Both the position numbers and the translations under genes were made by a program. A stretch of DNA of 64,000 nt from Aplectana chamaeleonis. Taxonomy: Eukaryota > Nematoda > Chromadorea > Rhabditida > Cosmocercidae. Position 1 is the first letter of the stretch. Each line of letters starts with the position of its first letter. Location of the stretch: the NCBI GenBank assembly GCA_029168955.1, contig JAPDOI010000136.1, forward strand, positions 743,501-807,500, in the 5' to 3' direction. Below the pieces are notes generated by a model. That model did not search any database and was not told the origin of the DNA. It worked only from the letters and a program-made list of their open reading frames with translations. Positions 1 through 9,280 of the stretch are shown in pieces.

Positions 1-1411
1 TGCTTTCCACGACGTCCTGCTGACATCATCTGGAGCCCTGCTAATTTCCACGACGTCCTGCTGACGTCATATGGAGCCCTATCAACTTTCCACGACGTTC
101 TGACGACATCATCTGAAGCCCTATCTGTTTTCCACGACGTCCTGTTGACGTCATCTGGAGCCCTGCTGATTTCCACGACGTCCTGATGACGTCATCTGGA
201 GCCCTAACAACTTTCCACGACGCTCTGACGACATCATCTGAAGCCCTATCTGCTTTCCACTACGTCCTGGTAACGTCATCTGTAGCCCTGCTGATTTCCA
301 CGACGTCCTGCTGACGTCATCTGGAGCCCTAACAACTTTCCACGAGGTTCTGACGACATCATCTGAAGCCCTATCTGCTTTCCACGACGTCCTGGTAACG
401 TCATCTGTAGCCCTGCTGATTTCCACGACGTCCTGCTGACGTCATCTGGAGCCCTCACAACTTTCCACGACGTTCTGACGAAATCATCTGAAGCCCTATC
501 TGTTTTCCACGACGTCCTGCTGACGTCATCTGGAGCCCTGCTGATTTCCACGACGTCCTGCTGACGTCATATGGAGCCCTAACAACTTTCCACGACGTTC
601 TGACGACATCATCTGAAGCCCTATCTGTTTTCCACGACGTCCTGTTGACGTCATCTGAAGCCCTGCTGATTTCCACGACGTCCTGCTGACGTCATCTGGG
701 GCCCTGCTGATTTCCACGACGTCCTGCTGACGTCACCTGGAGCCCTAACAACTTTCCACGACGTTCTGACGACATCATCTGAAGCCCTATCTGTTTTCCA
801 CGACGTCCTGATAACGTCATCTGAAGCCCTGCCGATTTCGTCATCTGGAGTCCTAACAACTTTCCACGATGTTCTGACGACATCATCTGAAGCCCTATCT
901 GTTTTCCACGACGTCCTGATAACGTCATCTGAAGCCCTGCTGATTTCCACGACGTCCTGCTGACGTCACCTGGAGCCCTAACAACTTTCCACGACGTTCT
1001 GACGACATCATCTGAAGCCCTATCTGTTTTCCACGACGTCCTGATAACGTCATCTGAAGCCCTGCCGATTTCGTCATCTGGAGTCCTAACAACTTTCCAC
1101 GATGTTCTGACGACATCATCTGAAGCCCTATCTGTTTTCCACGACGTCCTGATAACGTCATCTGAAGCCCTGCTGATTTCCACGACGTCCTGCTGACGTC
1201 ACCTGGAGCCCTAACAACTTTCCACGACGTTCTGACGACATCATCTGAAGCCCTATCTGTTTTCCACGACGTCCTGCTGACGTCATCTGAAGCCCTACTG
1301 ATTTCCACGACGTCCTGCTGGCGTCATCTGGAGAGCTAACAACTTTCCACGACGTTCTGACAGCCTCATCTGAAGCCCCATCTGATTTCCACGACGTCCT
1401 GCTGACGTCGT
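1..1411. repeat. Satellite array: 125-bp higher-order repeat of three ~41/42-bp subunits
   Basis: A subunit of the type TTTCCACGACGTCCTGCTGA + CGTCATCTGGAGCCCT repeats about every 41-42 bp. Subunits differ in their junctions (CTGCTGATT, CTAACAACT, CTATCTG), and the same junction returns every 125 bp, giving a three-subunit higher-order repeat. The array is cut by the left window edge and fades at about 1411 into unique sequence. A truncated subunit (GCCGATTTCGTCATC) occurs at about 831 and again at 1064, so a block of about 233 bp was duplicated inside the array. Long reading frames on the minus strand only reflect the repeat and are not genes. Confidence 0.95.
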
Positions 1412-1747
1412 CGATAGGTTTGAATCCAGTGTGTCACAGCTTTGCGTCTCTTCCCCAAACTTCAGCTCGAGTTGTAAGTTTCTATTTTGTAATTTACCAC
1501 TCGGGCTGAAAATACTCTCCAATAGCATTGCTACAATACCCGCGCTAAGTTTTGTAAAAACAGAAAGGATTTGCCAAACAGAGCGTCCGATGCATGTAAC
1601 TTTTCTGAACGAAGGCGTTTTTGGATTCTGAAGACGCTACCATGTTCACATCTAAAATTCCTACCAGTCCGTCCAATAATTCCTGTCCGAAAATTTTCAA
1701 AATTCTTTAATTTTCCTTAGAAGTGTTATAAGATCAGGCAAGTGTAA

Positions 1748-1765
1748 GAACCTTCTAGAAGGTTC
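1748..1765. promoter_or_regulatory. Four-unit heat-shock-element-like palindrome upstream of mariner
   Basis: The 18-bp perfect palindrome GAACCTTCTAGAAGGTTC has the layout GAA-nn-TTC-nn-GAA-nn-TTC, the established binding pattern of heat shock factor trimers. It is followed by two copies of a 24-bp unit starting GGTTCTCCAAAGTTC (1761-1810), a TATA-like TACATAAG at about 1811, and the transposase ATG at 1856. Heat-inducible control is inference. The motif itself is plain in the sequence. Confidence 0.5.
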
Positions 1766-1810
1766 TCCAAAGTTCTACGCTAGGGGTTCTCCAAAGTTCT
1801 ACGCTAGGGG
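1761..1810. repeat. Two tandem copies of a 24-bp unit
   Basis: The unit GGTTCTCCAAAGTTCTACGC followed by TAGG is present twice with a period of 24 bp. It partly overlaps the heat-shock-like palindrome and lies in the 5' leader of the mariner relic. Confidence 0.85.
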
Positions 1811-1855
1811 TACATAAGGGGCAGTCGCCGCGTCTAGCTACCAGTACAAGCTAAA

Positions 1856-2848
1856 ATGGACCAAGGTCGAATTCGTACGTTCGTGTACTACGAGTGGCTG
1901 CTGGGCAACGACGCGGGCACCGCGGTCGCCAACATCTGCAGAGCGTGCAAGGAGGATGCAGTGTACCAACGCACAGTCAGTCGCTAGTTCCATCGTTTCG
2001 AGAGCGGCGACACGAGCCTCGAGGACAGAAAGCACAGCGGGAGGCCTTCTACGGTGGATGATGACGAAGTCCGTCGCTGTATCAAGGAGAAGCCAGAAGC
2101 CACCACCCGTGAACTGGCGACGACGCTCGGCTGCAGCAAGTCCACCATCCACAATCGACTCAGCTTACTCGGCTACCACAAAGTTCTGGCCCGTTGGATT
2201 CCCCACCGTCTGACGGACGCCAACAAGCAGAGCCGCGTGGCCGTCTGCCAGTCCCTCCTCCTTCGTCCGCATCGCAAGGAGTTTCTCGAGAACCTGGTCA
2301 CTGGGGATGTGAGCTGGGTCCTCTACGACAACGTCGCCCGGCGTGCCGTCTGGATCCCGCGCGGAGAAGAGCCGCCGACGACGCCGAAAGCCGACCTGCA
2401 CCCGCTGAAGATCATGCTCTGCTGATGGTGGGACACCAAGGGCATGCCTTACTTTGAGCTGCTCCCGCAAGGTAGGACGGTCACTGCCTCCATCTACACC
2501 GATCAGCTCGAGAAACTAGCCGCCGCCATCCGAGAAAAGCGTCCCCGACGGGCCTCGGTCCACCTGCTGCACGACACCCCCCGCCCCCCACGTGGCGAAG
2601 GAGACCCAGCAGAAGTTGGCGACGCTCTGCTGGGAGACGGTTGCCCATCCGCCGTATTCCCCGCACCTCGCCCCTCCGACTACCACTTGTTCCACCCGCT
2701 GAAGCACCATTTGGCCGGAAGAAAATTCACCAACTACGACGACCTCATATCCGACATCGCGGACTTCTTCGAGTCGCAGCCCCCGGAGTTCTGGGCGAAG
2801 GGCATCGGCGACCTGCCTTGTTTTTCAATAAAGTTGAAAAAAATTTAA
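1856..2848 (+). pseudogene. Mariner-family transposase, inactivated
   Basis: From the ATG at 1856 the frame reads an N-terminal helix-turn-helix region of mariner type (GNDAGTAVANICRAC, then FHRFESGDTSLEDRKHSGRP), a second helix-turn-helix stretch (ATTRELATTLGCSKSTI) and the catalytic half. The first catalytic Asp is in VTGDVSWVLYDN, the second in LLHDTPRP and the third in PSDYHLF, as expected of the D,D34D mariner group. It is broken by an in-frame TAG at 1985 (the usual Trp of the WF motif), an in-frame TGA at 2423, and two indels of opposite sign around 2570-2680 that throw about 35 codons out of frame. The C-terminus is shortened after GIGDLP. The length fits the family's usual ~345 residues. 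It is flanked by inverted arms and preceded by a heat-shock-like palindrome. It cannot encode an active enzyme. Confidence 0.9.
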
Positions 2849-2904
2849 AATGGTGAAATTTTCGGACAAGAATTATTTGACAACCTGGTACATATTATTG
2901 TACA

Positions 2905-3392
2905 GGGTGAACCGAACTTCTTTTAAATCGCTTTGTTTTCGAGTAAAATTTTTTTGCGGTCGTTTCACAAATAACCTTGCGCGCGGCAATGTGCGGCGAA
3001 ACTTTGAGTAGTAATTGTACAAGTAATAGAAGAGCATACTCTATGTTTTCTTCGTGAATCAGATGGGAGTGGGGCTATCTCTAGATCTTCGCAGATTGAA
3101 TTTTCGAAATACTTTACAAACACGCTCCGGAGCTTCCTGAAAAGTCGAACTTTTGCCGCAAAGCCCCAGACCGATAAATGGAGGATTTCGAAAATTCAAT
3201 CTGCAAAGATCTAGAGATAGTCCCACTCCCATCTAATTCACGAAGAAAACATAGAGTTTGCTCTTCTATTACTTGTACAGTTACTACTCAAAGTTTCGCC
3301 GCACTTTGTAGCGCGCGACATTTTTTGTGAAACGACCGCAAAAACAATTTTACTCGGAAACAAAGCGGTTTTAGGTAGCTTCGGTCCACAAT
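2905..3392. repeat. Fold-back element with ~200-bp arms
   Basis: The left arm (GAACCGAACTTCTTTTAAAT, TCGCTTTGTTTTCGAGTAAA, then GATCTAGAGATAG-type sequence near 3080) is mirrored by the right arm (CTCTATTACTTGTACAGTTA, TTTTACTCGGAAACAAAGCG) around a centre of about 75 bp at 3112-3186. No reading frame is present. This is a MITE-like palindrome just downstream of the mariner stop codon. Confidence 0.85.
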
Positions 3393-3472
3393 GCACATCT
3401 TTATGTAGGAATTCGAGCTGTGAGTATGATAGCGTTTTCAGAATTCAAAAACGTCTCCGTTTAAAAAAGTTA

Positions 3473-3707
3473 CAGTTGACCGCAATGTTAAAAGGACATG
3501 GTGGGGTTGCGGACTCGCTCCAAAACTACGGTAGAATCTGGCACTTTGCCAGATTCCGTCATCGATCGGCGCCACAGCTGATATTCTCGTGAGCAGAGAC
3601 GACGGTTGGCGCCGATCGATGACGAAATCTGGCAAAGTTCCAGATTCTACCGTAATTTAGTGCGAGTCCGCAACCGCACCATGTCCTTTTAACATTGCGG
3701 TCAACTG
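3473..3707. mobile_element. Fold-back MITE, CAGTTGACCGC family, copy 1
   Basis: Near-perfect inverted termini CAGTTGACCGCAATGTTAAA and TTTAACATTGCGGTCAACTG enclose a palindromic core with GATCGGCGCC. The left flank is TA and the right flank TG. It interrupts the right arm of the pair enclosing mariner: the intact left arm reads, in reverse complement, AGTTACATGCATCG across the insertion point. A longer relative lies at 8134-8661. Confidence 0.85.
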
Positions 3708-3814
3708 TGCATGCATCGAACGCTTTTTTGCCGAGTTTGGCAAATGCTCCCCGTTTTTTTCAAAACTTAGCGCGGGTATTGTATTTCGTAGCACGCTAGA
3801 ATCCGGATGATTAT

Positions 3815-4222
3815 ATGAGCCCATCTGATTTTAGGACCTGGGCAGGTAATGCGCCTTGTCCAGGACCTCGACGAAGCTACGTCCCCTCCCTGGAAATCAA
3901 ATTTTTGAAAAATTCTCAAAACTTGGACGTTCCCCTCAGGTCCCAAAAAGAATTAACAAATTTTGTGGTCCAAAATTTGAAAAAAAAAGAATATTTCAAT
4001 CTGGAGTTTAAAAAAATAGTTACTGCACTACCTATCCGACTGATTAGCCTCGGGGAGTATAGTTTTGACTTGCCCTCAAGCAACAACATCGGTATTGAGA
4101 AAGAAGTAATTAAAAGTGTGACAAAGATCGCCTCACAATCTAATGATGGCATAACGACGAATAAAAGTGTGGGGAAATTGAAGCAGAGATCAAAAAATGC
4201 TGGATACTTGTTCCTTGCTTGA
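3815..4222 (+). other. Unrecognised 135-codon open frame in a 600-bp stretch
   Basis: The frame starts at a true ATG in a poor context and ends at TGA. The product is Lys/Asn-rich (LKKKEYFNLEFKKIVTALP in the middle) and matches no family I know. The surrounding stretch 3800-4390 shows no repeats shared with the rest of the window. It is probably chance or a decayed element fragment. Confidence 0.15.
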
Positions 4223-4404
4223 ATTAGGTTTTGTCCTAGTTTCGATCGTGCAGTAAGCTAACAAAGAGTCAGGAATGATTTAAAAATGACGCAGCAGGCG
4301 AGCTTGAGCTGATAGGAATTTTTGTAGTGGAGGAAATCATGGTGAGGATGTAGAACGTTTCCTAACTTTTAATGAACAACACGTCGGTGTGGGCAAAACT
4401 CTAA

Positions 4405-4540
4405 GGCCAGATTCATCATTGCATCAACCGCGGGTTTGTGGATTTGGGTTGGGCTTCGCGCCAGCATTAGCGCGCGGGTGCAGGAGCTAAACCCAACCCA
4501 AATCGACAAACACATGCCTAACGCAATGATGAATCCGGCC
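4405..4540. repeat. Short fold-back element, GGCCxGATTCATCAT termini
   Basis: GGCCAGATTCATCATTGCAT at the left is mirrored by ATGATGAATCCGGCC at the right. Inner arms GATTTGGGTTGGG and CCCAACCCAAATC also pair. The terminus resembles the GGGGCCGGATGCATCAACGC end of the larger element at 52530-54476. Confidence 0.8.
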
Positions 4541-4626
4541 TCTGCTGGCGCAAGCCGAGAATTATTCGGGGCCGTTTTGGACTTTTGATAACAGCTCAAT
4601 AATCATAAGGCTTCACGACACCAGGG

Positions 4627-4805
4627 TGCAAACCTAGTTGGATGGGGTCCCTCAGGATACGAGGGAAGAATGAATGATACATTGCCAAAACTCCAAGCGT
4701 TTTGATGAAGTTTCTGTAAGACCAATGACTGATGGTACTATCAAATAGCAGATACCGACAGAAGTCTACATTTTGACGGATAAGAAACCTCCAACTAGGT
4801 TTGCA
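4627..4805. repeat. 16-bp perfect inverted pair, possible small MITE
   Basis: TGCAAACCTAGTTGGA at 4627-4642 is exactly complementary to TCCAACTAGGTTTGCA at 4790-4805. The inner sequence is unique. GTGCAAACCTAG also occurs at about 13811. Confidence 0.55.
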
Positions 4806-4943
4806 TCGAGACCACAAGATGGGTGGAACCCTTTTGTGGGTGCGTAAACCTTCCCAGGTTCAAAAAAGTTTGATTCCCAACTAGTATTGTTCGAACAGAA
4901 GGGGTGCGAGCGCGGGTGGGAGAGGGGATGTCACCGTCGGTGG

Positions 4944-4981
4944 TTTTGCGGGCACTGTACTGCGCAACAGTGCCCGCAAAA
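4944..4981. repeat. Perfect 15-bp hairpin
   Basis: TTTTGCGGGCACTGT and ACAGTGCCCGCAAAA pair without mismatch around the 8-nt loop ACTGCGCA. No T-run follows and no gene adjoins it, so no terminator role is claimed. The flanks (4810-5260) hold nothing else recognised. Confidence 0.85.
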
Positions 4982-5260
4982 TGGCCGCAGCTGGAAGATG
5001 CGGCTTGGCATTGGAGCGCGATATTTTTCGGCGGCTCGCCGCAGTGGTAAGTAAAACCCCTTGCTCCGGAATGCTCTAAATTGAGGAGTTTCCGAGCGAA
5101 ATCGTGGTAGTGAGTAGAAGGTAGGCCAAAGATGAGAATTTTACCTTTAGGATGTTAAAATTGCTTTTTTTTGAAAAAAAAAATACCGTTGTCCAATTTC
5201 GGCCGAAGGCGCGCTTTTGGAAGACGACAAATCGTGTTTTAGGCGATTTTTTTCGTGATT

Positions 5261-5886
5261 TTAAAGGCATCGTACGCGCTGAAAACCATGTCTCGTTTTT
5301 GAGTGTTTTTGAGTTGTTACACCCCCATAGTAACTGAAGTTAGCGAAAAGCCCCCTCTAAAACGTTAATTTTTTAAGAAAGAACCGTTATAAAAGTCTTC
5401 TGCAAATCATTTGAATTTCGCGCCGGCATAGACTCGGGATAGTTACGCGGATGGCGCAAGGAGCAGTTCTACAATTTGTCCATTGGCACAGTGTTGGAAA
5501 CAATTCGCCGACAACTACAATGCACTGACTGCACTGACTTGCACTGACTAAGAAGAATATTCGCCTGGGCCCTGCACATCGTCCTCGCTCGTTGTGTGAC
5601 GAGAAATTTTCAGTCGATAATGCCACTTTCGCCCGACGGTGCGTCAGCGTACAATGGCATGCCCTGTACTTAGCGACGCGACGTTCTGCTGAAATATTGC
5701 GAAAGTGCCAAATGACTGACGGAAGGGCCGGCCCCTTTTGACGGAATTCCTTACTTTCCACTGCCTCTATGCTCCTAATGGTACGTTTTTGAGCAGCCAA
5801 GCTCGTTGTACGTTCTCACAGGGGCCCGAGGAAGGGATTGAGCATAAAAAATGGAAAGTGGATTTCAGCGCGTACGATGCCTTTAA
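5261..5886. mobile_element. MITE, AAGGCATCGTACGCGC family, copy 1
   Basis: A perfect 24-bp inverted terminal repeat begins TTAAAGGCATCGTACGCGCT at 5261 and ends at 5886. The TTTAA/TTAAA ends fit a TA target site. The interior (626 bp in total) has no convincing gene and contains a short TGCACTGAC tandem at about 5520-5550. A second copy is at 22624-23091. The ends share AAGGCA with the AAGGCAGTGTTCACGAT family. The 5887-6153 stretch after it shows nothing recognised. Confidence 0.85.
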
Positions 5887-6153
5887 GGTAGTGGGAGGGG
5901 TTTTAGGTATCAGTTTTTGGGGAATTTCATGGAGAACCTGAATCTTTCTTCAGAGTTTTGAAAGTTTGAAATTGTATGGGGGACGTACGTTGTCCAATTT
6001 TCGAAGTAAAGAATTTAGAGCAGTGTCCACGATAGCAATCGTTCTCGAATTGCCACCAGAAAAGTTTAGAGTCTGACTGTTTCATCAGTGAAGAAAGAAT
6101 CATGAAAAACGCTGAGAAACATCCAGAATCAGCTCTTCTTCTTGAAAGCCACA

Positions 6154-6653
6154 TTTAAAGGCAGTCAGCGTTCACGATAAAAACTGTGTTTCAGTTTACA
6201 CCAGGAATAGGTAGTGGAGGGCCACACTGTAACGTTGACGTCGAAAGAACGCATCAAAACGAGCCAGGAATAGCTCCAAAAGAGCCCGAAGTTGCCAATT
6301 CGAGCGCAAGGCAAACCTCAAAAGCGCAATACACGCCCACCGACGTGAACAAATGAATGCTCAAGATCGTGAGATGAGCAATGATTTCCAATCATTAGTC
6401 CCGTTCTTCCCTTCATTCTCAACTTCTCTCTTTACTCAGGTCAGCTCGCATACATCGGCTGCGAAAGACGCAAGTTACAAGCCTCGGACAACTCGTCCAC
6501 CATGTTTCCTTAGCTCAATTTTTGAGGGACCGTAACTCAGTTTCCAGAAGGTCTTGCACGATTTCAGAGACATCATTGGAAGCAGCATGGAGCCGTTTTC
6601 AAGATAGGCGGAAAAACAGGAGAACGATTTTTATTGTGAACACTGCCTTTAAA
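6154..6653 (+). mobile_element. MITE, AAGGCAGTGTTCACGAT family, subfamily B copy 1
   Basis: The left end TTTAAAGGCAG...GTTCACGATAA and right end TTATTGTGAACACTGCCTTT + AAA are inverted. The interior is shared, about 85-90% by eye, with 28063-28549 (inverted) and, degraded, with 44941-45461. A 60-codon frame at 6353-6535 (VSSHTSAAKD, then PPCFLSSIFEGP) recurs in the 28-kb copy, but the conservation is at DNA level and I do not call it a gene. Confidence 0.85.
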
Positions 6654-7400
6654 CGGTGGATGAGTTGCGGGCATGGGCCTGAATAGACAGCGTGCGAAAA
6701 TGCGCCCCAATGCTAAAACTCAGCCGCGCTTGCGCTCCAATGCTAATGTAGAAGCAGACCAAACTGTTAAAAAAACTAAAAAAAAAACGAAAACTCGACC
6801 GCGAGCGGAAGAGCTAGCGCGAGCGGACTTCGGAGCCGTATGCAGCTCTTTCGGGCTCGTTTTCGTTCGTTCTTTCAACCCCAGCGCTCCAATGAAAACC
6901 TGAACTTTCATTTCCTGCTAAAAACTGGGGACGAGATTTATATTGGACATTGCCTACAGCGGTAGTAGGCCCGATTAATGAATGCTACTCGTCTAAAAAT
7001 TTGTTTTATGTGCTGGAAATGTGAATACTGGCTAAAATATGTCTATTATATCGTGTAAAGATATTTTTCTCACATGTACTGTTGTGGTGCCGTAGTATTG
7101 TTTTCTTTTTTTTTTGTTGCTATTACAATATGAGAGACAACCACGTCCGAACCCCTCGTTCCACGACCTGTTTTCTTCACAGAGAGAGAAACGCAACTGA
7201 AAACACCCCCGACTTTTCAAAATTGTGGCCCGAAGTTTTCACGTCCCACCCCCCCCCTGAAAAATCTGAATTTCCACAATTTTTACGTCCACCCTGTTGT
7301 CCACGTGGACAACGCCCGCCTGACCGTGCCTGCAATGTGCGTGTCCGCATGCTGGCAGCCGGTTATCAGGTCAACAGTCCGGATGATTAAATCAGCCGGA
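6654..7400. other. No gene recognised
   Basis: There is a Lys/Arg-rich chance frame at 6673-6903 and a T-rich run at 7105-7115. Around 7225-7400 lies a C-rich segment with the palindrome TCCACGTGGA (about 7300). Nothing here can be assigned. Confidence 0.4.
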
Positions 7401-7605
7401 CTGGGGGTTTACTACGGGCCCAGAATCGTAAATAGTTCGGCTCCGACATGCCTCTACGTTTTGCAATCGAGTTTACCTATGACAATAGGTCCTTCCGAAT
7501 TGGTGACCTTTTCTAGCGCCGAGGGGCGATTCACCTCAGGTTGGTTGTCATCTTTGTGTGGTGACGACGGGCGGGGGGTTGCTACGGGCCCAGAAGTGGT
7601 CAGCA
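7401..7605. repeat. Dispersed repeat with GCTACGGGCCCAGAA core, copy 1
   Basis: The core GGGGGTTTACTACGGGCCCA (about 7404) recurs as GGGGGGTTGCTACGGGCCCA (about 7572) and, in a related context (GGCAATAGGTCC...TTGGTT...CATCTTTATGTGGTGACG), at 11154-11255. An inverted relative lies at about 10465-10495 (GGGCCCATAGCGAACCCCCC). Class unknown. The 7606-8133 stretch that follows shows no gene. Confidence 0.6.
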
Positions 7606-8133
7606 ATCGCCGCTTATCAGCCGTTTTCCAGATTTCCTCTCCGTTTGCCCTAGTATGTTTTTCCAGGCTAAAACACCAATGTTTATAAGAAACTCCTGAC
7701 CGCGGCCTATCAATGGCAGGCGGTTAGAATCTTTAGCACAGCACTGTTAGATTGAAAAAGTTCCCGCTCCCTCTCTTGGTTGCTAATTGCCCATCAGACA
7801 TTGGAAGGCATGTTATGAAACGTTTGAAAGCGATTTATTTATCTTTTTAGAATCCCTCATTTCGATTTTGGTACATTAAAACGGAGGATCAAAGAAGGCT
7901 CAACTTTATAAATCCAAAATCAAATGTAAAAATTCGATCTAAAAACTCAGTTTTGCCATTTTGTACGACGAAGCATTGTCTATCCAAGAATCTTTAGGAT
8001 AGTTCCTGAAGTTTTGAAAATTCTTTCGAATGATGCGCCCAGTGGAACTTGGTGCGGGGTGCTGGCTAAGAACGGAACCTGGATAAAAGTCATAGCAAAG
8101 CACAACCCGAGCAACGCGCTGGCAAAGCAGGAA

Positions 8134-8661
8134 CAGTTTACCGCAATGTTAAAAGGGCATGGTGCGGTTGCGGTCACACACTGAAACTACGGTGGAAAGC
8201 CTGGCTCATTGCCAGATTTCATTATCGATCGACAGCACAGCTGATTTTCTAGGTGAGTTACGGTTTTTCTTCTTTTCTTCACGTTTGTTTCTGGTTTTTT
8301 CTACTTCATTTTTGTTTTTGACTCTTATAATATTACGAATAGGGTCTTTTCATAGCTTGCCGAGAGGAATTTGCCGTTTTTTTCAGTTTCAAAACGGAAT
8401 TTTCAAAACAAGGACAGTTCGAAGCCCGAACAAACGGCTTATTTCCCTCACGCACTACGAATAGCCCCTATTCGCAATATTTAAACAGTGCGAAACAAAA
8501 GTAATGCCGAAACTAACAAGAAAAAAGAAAAACCGTAACTCATCCAGAAAATCAGCCGTGCTGTCGATCGATAATTAAATCTGGAAAAGAGCCAGGTTTT
8601 CACCGTAGTTTCAGTGTGTGACAGCAACCGCACCATGTCCTTTTAACGTTGCGGTAACCTG
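8134..8661. mobile_element. Fold-back MITE, CAGTTGACCGC family, copy 2
   Basis: Termini CAGTTTACCGCAATGTTAAA and CGTTGCGGTAACCTG match the copy at 3473-3707, as do inner blocks such as CATTATCGATCGACAGCACA. This copy carries about 290 bp more centre. Its right end directly abuts the next MITE through a shared TA (8662-8663). Confidence 0.85.
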
Positions 8662-8663
8662 TA

Positions 8664-8858
8664 CTATCGTTTTCGCAACTAAATTCCGGTCCGCAATCGG
8701 GGACTACGGCTGTTGAATCATGCGACACGTGATAGTCGTGCCGGGAGAAAGGTGAATCGTGCAGGGACCAAGTGGTCCAAGCACTATTATCACGTGTCAC
8801 ATGATGAAACAGCCGTAGTCCGCAAATGCGGACCGGAATTTGGCCCCGAGAACGACAG
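8664..8858. mobile_element. Fold-back MITE, AAATTCCGGTCCGCA family, copy 1, TA-flanked
   Basis: The termini CTATCGTT...AACGACAG are flanked by TA at 8662-8663 and 8859-8860. The subterminal block AAATTCCGGTCCGCA is mirrored as TGCGGACCGGAATTT. The core contains CACGTGATA and its mirror TATCACGTG around ACCAAGTGGT. Other members are at 31113-31307 and 52827-53105. Confidence 0.9.
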
Positions 8859-9280
8859 TAACGAACGGCACAGTGATAAAAGAAGGGCTCAACGACTAAG
8901 AGAATCGCGGAGATGTCATTGTGAAAATCTTAAAGAAGTAAAAGTTTATCGAGGTTTGTTTAGGGTGCTAAGGCATAACAACAGCAACGGACAGGGTGAA
9001 CCCACTGAGTACACCATGGATATTACCACGAAAATTGACTCTTGCCTCGAGCTATCCAGCGCACAAATGAGTTCAAAAGAGGTAATGTTTGCATTCTTCA
9101 TGAGTACTCTACCACATAGTCCAGAGCAGGGTCAAGCAACGTTGGAAATTTTCCAAAGCAGTGAGTCGCCAACAAACTTGAAAATTGGGGGGGGGCGGTC
9201 GCACCGCCAAATTTTTTCGATTATAACTCAGCTACACCACAGATTGTTTCCTACACAACCACGAGTTGTTCAGACTGGTT

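Larger units (their letters stand above)
1528..3795. repeat. Pair of ~150-bp inverted arms enclosing the mariner region
   Basis: The segment at about 1528-1680 (CAATACCCGCGCTAAG, ATTTGCCAAAC, then GTTCACATCTAAAATTCCTAC) reappears inverted at about 3403-3471 and 3709-3795 (GTAGGAATTC, GCGTTTTCAGAATTC, AGTTACA, then TTTGGCAAAT, CTTAGCGCGGGTATTG). The right arm is split by the fold-back element at 3473-3707. The arms enclose the mariner relic and another fold-back, and could be the termini of an old element about 2 kb long before the nested insertion. Confidence 0.7.

Noticed and set aside
151..1308. Minus-strand frames of 90-163 codons with DDVxRTSWK repeats
   Set aside because: They follow the 125-bp satellite period exactly, are interchangeable between frames and show no sign of selection on protein.
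6353..6535. 60-residue frame conserved between the 6-kb and 28-kb copies of a MITE
   Set aside because: The DNA is about equally conserved outside the frame, and substitutions do not favour synonymous positions by eye. Shared ancestry of the MITE explains it.
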